Shown one piece after another: positions 51,701 through 57,500 of a stretch of DNA of 57,500 bases. Location: contig NC_135567.1 in the NCBI RefSeq assembly GCF_964340395.1, positions 13,970,306 through 14,027,805 of the forward strand, given 5' to 3'. How positions within the stretch are numbered: the stretch's first letter is position 1; every line of letters begins with the position of its first letter. The notes beneath the pieces were generated by a model. The model saw only the letters and a program-made list of their open reading frames with translations, searched no databases and had not been told where the DNA came from. The position numbers and the translations under genes are program-made. Source of the DNA: Glandiceps talaboti (Eukaryota > Hemichordata > Enteropneusta > Spengelidae).

Positions 51701-53446
51701 GAAATTCTTGAGACTTCAAAAACACATTAAATTCCTAAACATTAAAATCATCTTCGAGAGTAAAAAAAAAGTCGTCGGAGAATACTGCAGAAATTGATAT
51801 ATTTGAACTATTCTTCACTCTATCATAAAAAAAGTAAACAAAAATTTGTGTCTGAGAGCTTCAGATATTGGAATGGTATTTGAAACAAGCATAGAGCTAA
51901 CACTGCAGTCACGTGTATTACCCATCAGAATGCAAAAAGCATTGTTACAGGCGACTCTAAGGTTATTGAGATATTGTTTACTGTACATAGCCCATAATTA
52001 GGAACAATACATATTTGTACTGAAGCTTCTATGCAGATAAAGTTTAATGTGAACTGAACAAAATGAAAACGAAGTAACGTATGCATACAGCCATATTTGG
52101 ATATACGTTTACCATGTTTGGAAATATATTTGCCATATTTGGATATATATATATATTTGCCATATTTGGATATATATATTTGCCATATTTGGAAATATGC
52201 ATACATAGACAAATCTTTGACACTTTTTGAAATATGGCTGCCATATTTGAACAAATGTTGGTTATGTTAATTTACATATTTTTAGATCTTCCTTGGTGGT
52301 AGTATTACTACTGACAGTGATGTCAAAGTTACTGAAGACAAAGAACTGACTAAACAGCCAGAACCGCTTTACATGAATGGTAAACGTGTTGCTGGAGGCC
52401 CTCAGATGATCCAACTGAGTCTTGATGGCAAACGACTCTATGTGACAACTTCATTGTACAGTGGGTGGGATAAACAGTTCTATCCTGATCTCATCAAGTA
52501 AGTACATGTATATGCACTGCTCTAAGGCCGTTGGTGATTGGTCAGTTTGTATTTCTGTTAATAGGCAGTAGTTAGATCATGAGTGATTGGTCAGTTTGTA
52601 CTTCTGGTATTGGTCTGTTGTTTGATCACCAGTGATTGGCCAGTTTGTAAATAACCAGTCAGTTTATTATCTCATCAGTCATTGGTTAGTTGTTAGATCA
52701 TTAGTGATTGGTCTGTTTGTAAATTACTGATGATTTTGTAGCTCATTGATCATTGGTCAGTTGTTAGATTGTAAGTGATTGGTGAGTTGTTAAATTGTAA
52801 GTGATTGGTCAGTTGTTAGATTGTAAGTGATTGGTCAGTTGTTAGATTGAAAGTGATTGGTCAGTTGTTAGATTGTAAGTGATTGGTCAGTTGTTAGATT
52901 GTAAGTGATTGGTCAGTTATTAGATTGTAAGTGATTGGTCAGTTATTAGATTGTAAGTGATTGGTCAGTTGTTAGATTGTAAGTGATTGGTCAGTTATTA
53001 GATTATAAGTGATTGGCCAGTTGTTAGATTGTAAGTGATTGGTGATTGGTGAGTTGTTAGATTGTAAGTGATTGGTCAGTTTGTAAAGTTCAGTTTGTAA
53101 AGTACAATCTTCAGCCAGTTTGTAGCTCATCATTCATTGGTCAGTTGTTAAATTATTACTGATTGGTTATTTTGTAAAATACAAATAATCAGTTCTTAGC
53201 TCATCAGTAATTGGTTACTTGTTAGGACACTTGTAATTGGTCGATCGTTATTCTTTAACTTGCAGACAAGGAAGTCACATGTTGCAGGTTGATGTCGATA
53301 CAAACAGAGGTGGTCTGACTCTCAACAAAGATTTCTGTGTAGATTTTGGTAACGAACCAGAGGGCCCAGCATTAGCACATGAAATCCGTTATCCTGGTGG
53401 AGACTGCAGTTCTGATATCTGGATGACCCACACTGCCAAGTTATAA
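39989..53446 (+). CDS. SELENBP1: Methanethiol oxidase (selenium-binding protein 1), copy B
   Basis: Complete ten-exon gene, 478 aa: 39989-39992, 44210-44373, 46247-46432, 46725-46845, 48047-48232, 49331-49512, 50366-50444, 51169-51290, 52286-52497, 53266-53446 (stop TAA). Exon sizes and phases equal those of copy A. Differences from A by hand: exon 2 two, exon 3 five, exon 4 four, exon 5 one, exon 6 four, exon 7 none, exons 8, 9 and 10 one each. Family motifs ([57 protein letters not shown]) are intact and there is no frameshift or stop, so it should be functional. Exon 1 again codes only ATGG. An in-frame ATG at 39980-39982, created at the border of the inserted element, could add Met-Val-Asn; I chose the internal ATG because copy A has only that one. 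The human Cys57 position is again Ser. Confidence 0.93.
40012..40113. mobile_element. 102-bp MITE in intron 1, copy B only
   Basis: Ends TAGTCCTGC and GCAGGACTA are exact inverted repeats, flanked by perfect 9-bp repeats ATATTCACT at 40003-40011 and 40114-40122. Copy A reads straight through the corresponding place (near 27300-27315). It lies only 19 bp after the exon 1 donor. Confidence 0.9.
40784..42656. mobile_element. 1.87-kb composite TIR element in copy B intron 1
   Basis: The inverted ends ACAGGGGCGTGTAATATTGC and GCAATAATACACGCCCCTGT are flanked by an exact 10-bp repeat GGATCAATGC (40774-40783 and 42657-42666). The left subterminal region (ATAGATTGTTGTTTTCCAGG) and the right one (GATACATTTGTAGCAGCAAG) equal the two halves of the 169-bp insertion at 39814. 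Inside is a second nested inverted-repeat element. Plus-strand frames 40913-41161 and 42097-42309 show no recognisable transposase, so it looks non-autonomous. The duplication length fits Mutator-like (9-10 bp) better than hAT (8 bp), in tension with the 8-bp case at 39814. Confidence 0.8.
41196..41955. mobile_element. Nested element: 50-bp TIRs around a GTAATTACGA array
   Basis: The termini GGAAGCGTATTAGTGCCAAG continue inverted for about 50 bp with one mismatch. The interior 41500-41925 is a tandem array of about 18-22-bp units (AAAAGTCGTAATTACGAGAA), each with the palindrome CTCGTAATTACGAG or part of it. No clear target duplication was found. Confidence 0.8.
43729..43832. mobile_element. 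Small hairpin MITE in copy B intron 1
   Basis: TAGTCTGTAAGGTACGCCGT at the left pairs with ACGACGTATCTTACAGTCTA at the right, with inner GGGCGCCCTCA and TGAGGGCG. 42667-43728 shows nothing recognisable apart from one CCTGCTTGCA element end at 42692; a fragment of the 25085-type MITE follows at 43835-43950. Confidence 0.6.
43960..44150. repeat. Intron 1 array of GTTGCAGACTACA units (copy B)
   Basis: About five degenerate units of TTTGTTGCAGACTACATTTT followed by CAAAAGTTT. Counterpart of 14950-15445 in copy A, which has more than twice the copies. Confidence 0.75.
44510..44715. repeat. 38-bp tandem array in intron 2 (copy B)
   Basis: About six units of TTTTTTGAACTGAAGAGTCT, then AAAATGGGGTCTG. 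The same phrase appears only a few times, scattered, in copy A intron 2 (13290-14060). Confidence 0.85.
45237..46245. repeat. Large tetranucleotide tracts in intron 2 (copy B)
   Basis: (TCTG)n with islands of CCAAACATACG at 45237-45700, then (TTTG)n at 45895-45930, (TATG)n at 45930-46030 and 46082-46210, and (TTTG)n again running into the exon 3 acceptor at 46246. All long frames here (Cys-Leu-Ser-Val or Asp-Arg-Gln-Thr repeats) are artefacts. Confidence 0.95.
46474..46672. repeat. (GAT)n/(GTT)n/(GGT)n microsatellite in intron 3 (copy B)
   Basis: About 200 bp of triplet repeat between exons 3 and 4, at the same place as the CAC/CAT array of copy A. Confidence 0.95.
46975..47310. repeat. 56-bp minisatellite in intron 4 (copy B), six copies
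   Basis: Units of GTGCCTTTATAGGGTATCTT followed by TGCTTTTGGCTATTTCATCA and TGGGAGTCAGTATCTG. Absent from copy A, which has a different array in the same intron. Confidence 0.85.
47870..47925 (+). pseudogene. Decayed copy of the exon 5 5' end (copy B)
   Basis: TTCTGGTGAAAGGCCATGAC followed by AATGAGTTTGAGGTCAAAGG, then TTGCTAA, mirrors real exon 5 about 170 bp downstream, but lacks the rest and meets a stop. The block TAATGACCCTAATTTACATA that follows is also repeated around the copies in A. Confidence 0.6.
48676..48800. repeat. (AAT)n with an old SINE-type tail in intron 5
   Basis: About 60 bp of AAT (48683-48735), followed by TATTTCTTGTAGAGCGCATT and CAATCTCAATGCGCTGAAC, the look of an inverted SINE 3' end with its AAT tail. 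48801-49330 holds no further feature beyond exon 6 acceptor sequence. Confidence 0.55.
49550..50330. mobile_element. Tandem copies of the dispersed foldback element (copy B intron 6)
   Basis: Two or three successive, diverged copies of the element at 8345-8690: the palindromic core (AAGGGTTTTGTCACTACTAA to GACCCCTTAGGTCACT) at 49795-49850, then a duplicated stretch around CTTCATTCAACCAGAAAATA at 50090, 50190 and 50285. Copy A has one version. Confidence 0.65.
50505..50720. repeat. Intron 7 20-bp tandem array (copy B)
   Basis: About ten units of ACATTGCAGAACACAAAACA or close variants; counterpart of 7915-8165. Degenerate units continue to about 51030. Confidence 0.85.
51291..52260. repeat. 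Intron 8 repeats containing CArG-type decamers (copy B)
   Basis: I count eleven exact CC(A/T)6GG decamers: mostly CCATATTTGG, twice CCATATTAGG. They are clustered at 51301-51625 and 52090-52200, with unrelated sequence between. Confidence 0.7.
51355..51540 (+). pseudogene. Two decayed copies of the exon 8 3' end (copy B)
   Basis: At 51371-51421 and 51480-51530 intron 8 repeats TGTCAGTATGACATCA, then GATACCAGACATCCTAAATG and AGTTGGCCAGG. The first still has CAG|GTAAGT after it. Both carry an in-frame TGA where exon 8 has TTA (Leu). Confidence 0.7.
52540..53230. repeat. Intron 9 array of 26-bp units with inverted CCAAT (copy B)
   Basis: Units GATTGGTCAGTTGTTAGATT plus GTAAGT are nearly identical from about 52740 to 53080 and degenerate outside. 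Each contains ATTGG, the reverse of CCAAT. The unit also ends in GTAAGT, a donor-like hexamer. Confidence 0.85.
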
Positions 53447-54037
53447 AGATCATGTGACAGTCATTAACAAATTAGGTTCCATGTATGATCTTACACACAT
53501 GGGGTTACACACTCCTGGGTCATTAACCAATTAGTTTACAGTATAGGAATCATGTGACAGTCATTAACCAATTAGGTTACACTATAGAAGTCACGTGGCA
53601 GCTCCTAACCAATTAGGTTAAAGTAAAATTTTATTAATGGCATTAACTAATTAGATGAACATAATTTGCATAAGAAGAAAGCTCAATTGAACCCTGTAGT
53701 TGTCATGTGATAGTAATTTTATAGATTGTAGCATCACATGACAGTATTGGACCAATAAGCTTAAGATGTCAATACTTTTTTGAAAAACCAAGCTAGATTG
53801 TAGATGTCACATGACTGTCTTGGACCAATAAGATTGCAAGAATTTTTTTGAAATGCAGCTTGCAGCATTTTTCACAATTAAAGATAGATTGTCATGTGAC
53901 CAAATATACTTATAGTTACATTTAATGTTTTAAATGGTTATTATTATATGAACCATCTCAGTTGCAATACATCACAGTAGGACGTCACCATTCAATCATT
54001 CATACACCATAGTTTGTTTGTATTGTTTCCAAAGATA
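53447..54037. repeat. Copy B 3' flank, end of the right arm
   Basis: Tandem units of TCATTAACCAATTAGGTTAC with ATCATGTGACAG, then CACATGACAGTATTGGACCA units; counterpart of 5390-6050. An ATTAAA at about 53877 is the only poly(A)-signal-like hexamer noted near the stop. Confidence 0.6.
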
Positions 54038-54104
54038 CATAATTTGTCATCTATACATCTGTCTACAGACACCCCCTCCCCCCCTCGACGTTCAGATTTT
54101 ATTC

Positions 54105-54430
54105 CAGAATATTTTTCTTTATTCAGCCAGGAATATACCAGTGACCTAAAGGTGCTTTGTCACTACGAGTCGCTAGGTTACAAGTATTTTCTGGCTGAAT
54201 GAACAAAAATATTGGGGAATAATATAGTTATACCAGCACCAGTAATGTCAAGGAAAAACTGGGGAAAGAAATAGCTATTTTGAACATTTTGACTCATATT
54301 TCAAACACAGTGGAAACAGTGATGTAGTCACGCATTGTCGTGATGTAGACGTGCATTGTTATGACGTAGACAACCAGAGTATATATTCCATATTTTTGTT
54401 CAACTTGGCTTGTGCATGCTATAATGAAGT
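54105..54430. mobile_element. Dispersed foldback element just outside the right arm
   Basis: The same blocks as 8345-8690 (AATATTGGGGAATAATATAG, GGGGAAAGAAATAGC, ATTCCATATTTTTGTTCAAC). 54431-54924 shows nothing recognisable. Confidence 0.6.
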
Positions 54431-54924
54431 GTACAACTTATGTAACATAAGGTACAACCACTAATTCCTGCAACACGGCTCTGCACCTGATATAATCCAC
54501 AAGTAAAATACGTTTGTGTCAATTGCAGTTCTAGAGAAAATGCGAATGCATTTTCTGTTTATTGAAGATACAATATAATGAAAAAATTGACGAAGCCATG
54601 GTGGATATAACCTGGCGAAAGCTTTGATAAGCTGATTAAATTTTGGTGGAATACGAAGTTAAACCCATTAATTTAGATTGAAGATATTGTTTAAATCTAT
54701 TCAACTATGACAAATTTAACATGCAAATCATCAGAATTCAAAAGCAATATTCATGAGATAAAGACTGTGTATCAGAAGGATATCTGTTTTTGTCATATTC
54801 TGTGATTCTTCTTCCTCTGCTGAGAAAAGATGAGAACAATACAATTAATAGACATATTAATTAAGCAGTATTTTGTACCAAAAAAAGTACATGTTCTACT
54901 CTATGCACAATTCATGACATTCTT

Positions 54925-55163
54925 TGAGTAAAATGAATCAATCAATTGATCAATCAATCAATCCACCAAACAAACAAACAAACAAACAAACAAACAGGCA
55001 ACTAAACAATCAATGAATCATCTACCAATCCACCCACCAACCAACCAAAGAATAAATCAATGAATCAATGAATCAAAGAAAGCAACAATCAAACAAGTCA
55101 TCGAACAAAGAAACAAAGAAACAAAGAAACAAAAAATGCTCAAGTTAATCAACCAATCCACCA

Positions 55164-55247
<84 letters not shown>

Positions 55248-55248
55248 G
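54925..55248. repeat. (AATC)n microsatellite with (AAAC)n
   Basis: Two AATC tracts (about 54930-54962 and 55142-55247) around AAAC and AAAG runs. The Gln-Ser-Ile-Asn repeat frame is an artefact. 55249-55559 shows nothing recognisable. Confidence 0.9.
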
Positions 55249-55559
55249 TAAAGCTAAATTTGCAAGTGAACATAATAAGGTTCATAAATGGAAGTTTTCG
55301 TTTTCTCACACACTTCTAATAAGACCATACAGCTATTACACTAGGCACGGACCTATAATAACACAACATTCCCTCGCAAGTGATAAACCCCTACTGCCTT
55401 TATAAATGCAGGATAAAATCCCTTACATAACAAATTCTATCCTTTCAGATCCCCATTGTCCAGATTGGTTACTACTGTTATACAAATAATGGTCACATTA
55501 TGGAGCGATGTGAAGCAATTACAAGGTTGCCACTGATTGGATAACATACACATACATTA

Positions 55560-55870
55560 TCACTCATTAACAATATAGCCAACAGATGTACTCGTTTTCT
55601 TTCTTTTCTGACCAATCAGAATGAACCTTATAAAGAGCTTAACACTCATAATAATACAGCCAACAGATGTACTTGTTGCCTTTGTTTTCTAACCAATCAG
55701 AATGAACCATATAAAGAGCTTAACATTCATAATAATACAGCCAACAGATGTTTGTTTTCTAACCAATCAGAATGAACCATATAAAGAGCTTAACATTCAT
55801 AATAATACAACCAACAGATGTACTTGTTGCCTTTGTTTTCTAACCAATCAGAATGAACCATATAAAGCGC
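55560..55870. repeat. Minisatellite of 65-85-bp units, four copies
   Basis: Units of AACCAATCAGAATGAACCAT, then ATAAAGAGCTTAACATTCAT and AATAATACAGCCAACAGATG, two of them with an added TACTTGTTGCCTTTG. Each unit carries CCAATCA and a TATAAAG string. Confidence 0.8.
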
Positions 55871-56084
55871 TTCACATTATCTGCCAATCATCCTCAAGAG
55901 TTATAGAATTCAAATGAAGTAAATGACAGGAAAGACTCACAAATTCCAAGCCTGTTACTATAACCATTCATCCATCAGACAATCCAAGTGATTAAAACTT
56001 ATTATAATTATACCTAAGGCCAGAAAAAAGGAGCTGTTTCTGGTCAGTGTGTGTATCACTTGGATAATAATAACAAATAATCTT

Positions 56085-56340
56085 TATTTATACTAAATAG
56101 TTCTTTAAATATATAAACACTTGTCTCCCAAGAAGTCCAGTGAGGGCCATCCCTCATGGGTTCAGTGTTAATGCAGGAGGAAACCGGAGTACCCGGGGAA
56201 AACCTGCGTTGTTCGGTAGAGTCAAACTGAATGACACTCTTCTTACTTACAGCGTGGTAAATTTAATCGAACCCCAACCGCAGTGATAAGAGAGGCAAGT
56301 GTTTAACCACTTGGACACCGACACCCGATACCCACAAGTC
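56085..56340 (-). mobile_element. tRNA-headed SINE, minus orientation
   Basis: Inverse of the 3824 and 30545 elements: tail at 56085 (AATCTTTATTTATACT), body with GTTAATGCAGGAGGAAACCG and AAAACCTGCGTTGTTCGGTA, head near 56270-56335 (GGCAAGTGTTTAACCACTTG). It appears to have a single, more decayed head. Confidence 0.75.
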
Positions 56341-56789
56341 AGTCTTTGTTTTAATGTGAGGGCAATTGGAGGAAGAAAAAAGAGCTGGAATGCACATCAC
56401 CAGTTGAAATTCCTTTTTCCCCTCATCACTGTTTCCTGCCATCTTTTGTTATTGTTGGCGGTGAACAAGCAATTGATATTTACCCAACCTGTACTGAATG
56501 TATAAATACTAAACCTAAAATGCTGCGAAGGAAAAAGAAACTCTTCAAAACACATATGATTAGTGACTATCCTAGGGGTGAGATCAATAGTTCGATGTAG
56601 GATAAAACATTAACTTCTTTTACTGGGGTGGGGGTGGGCCATTTTAGTTCCCATCCTTCAAAATCAATTTTATTTTAATGTCAAATTGAGAAAAGGAAGA
56701 ATTTCTGCTACAGTAAATATTAAATGCATGGCACTAAAATAAAGTGTCAACAAAAGAACTATTTTTTCTCACTACAAACTGGTTATGTA

Positions 56790-57165
56790 TTTTTAGCACT
56801 ACATACTGGCTTTGCATTACATACTACTACATACTGGCTTTGTATTCATAGCACTACATACTACTACATACTGGCTCTGTATTCACAGCACGACATACTA
56901 CTACATACTGGCTTTGTATTCACAGCACGACTTACTACTGCATACTGGCTTTGTATTCACAGCACGACGTACTACTACATACTGTCTTTGTATTCATAGC
57001 ACTACATACTACTACATACTGGCTTTGTATTCATATCACTACATACTACTACATACTGGCTTTGTATTCATAGCACTACATACTACTACATACTGGCTTT
57101 GTATTCATAGCACTACATACTACTACAAACTGGCTTTATATTCATAGCACTATATACTACTACAT
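56790..57165. repeat. 40-bp minisatellite, about nine copies
   Basis: Units of TACTACTACATACTGGCTTT followed by GTATTCATAGCACTACA. 57166-57500 holds only a few poly-G and poly-T runs; no exon is evident at the right edge. Confidence 0.9.
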
Positions 57166-57500
57166 AGTGATTTGAAAGTGATTGTGCTGTCCGAAACATT
57201 TTCAATTTTGGACAATTTAGTTAGAGGGGATGTGGAGGGGGGGGGGGTCCTGTGGCCTAAGTATAAGAAGTTAGTTTTCATCTTACAGTGAACTCCAGAG
57301 GTAGACTGAGTGATTAATAAAAACAGCATTGTTGCGCCACTTTGAGCAGTTTATGCCATGACCAAAAACAACTTTTTGTTGTTTTTTTGTTTTTTTTTTT
57401 TGGGGGGGGGGTCTAATATGAGTAAACCTCTCCATATGTACCTTTAGAATATATCAGTTGATGACGCCTGAATCACAACACTGATTGGGCGTCTGTGCAG

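Larger units (their letters stand above)
39724..54037. repeat. Right arm of the large inverted duplication
   Basis: Inverted counterpart of 5390-27412, containing the plus-strand oxidase gene. It is shorter, mainly because intron 1 is 4.2 kb instead of 12.4 kb. Homology is visible at the promoter, in flanking parts of most introns, in all exons and in about 590 bp of 3' flank. Confidence 0.85.

Noticed and set aside
56299-56505. 68-aa plus-strand frame with a hydrophobic stretch
   Set aside because: It begins within the SINE head and has no splice support or recognisable family.

Overview
The window is eukaryotic and metazoan: genes are split by GT-AG introns, protein-coding exons make up only a small part of it, and the rest is microsatellites, minisatellites, inverted-repeat transposable elements and tRNA-headed SINEs. 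The protein families and repeat style suggest a marine invertebrate bilaterian (for example a hemichordate, cephalochordate or lophotrochozoan); the sequence alone does not settle which.

Layout. (1) 1-1994, plus strand: the last two exons of a gene that enters from the left, possibly an O-fucosyltransferase-like protein. (2) 2000-5390: repeats, a non-LTR retrotransposon remnant and a SINE. (3) 5390-27412: the left arm of a large inverted duplication, carrying a complete ten-exon methanethiol oxidase (selenium-binding protein 1) gene on the minus strand (copy A, coding 6051-27325, 478 aa). (4) 27413-39723: the unduplicated spacer, carrying a complete six-exon SLC16-family monocarboxylate transporter on the minus strand (coding 31685-38041, 463 aa). 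(5) 39724-54037: the right arm, carrying a second complete ten-exon methanethiol oxidase gene on the plus strand (copy B, coding 39989-53446, 478 aa). (6) 54038-57500: repeats, no gene seen.

The two oxidase genes share exon lengths, phases and nearly all protein sequence (19 differences in 478 residues by hand count, about 96% identity) but differ in many intronic insertions. The pair therefore gives filled and empty sites for several elements. The sharpest case is copy B: a 169-bp element has inserted across the start codon, and its 8-bp target duplication rebuilt ATG plus the splice donor.

Three separate exon pieces (oxidase exon 5, oxidase exon 8, transporter exon 6) have been copied in tandem into neighbouring non-coding DNA. 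Functionally, methanethiol oxidase converts methanethiol to formaldehyde, hydrogen peroxide and hydrogen sulfide, and SLC16 proteins carry small monocarboxylates or related solutes. Any metabolic link between them here is inference from position only. All exon boundaries were placed by hand from reading frame, splice consensus, agreement between the two copies and remembered family sequence; no transcript evidence was available.
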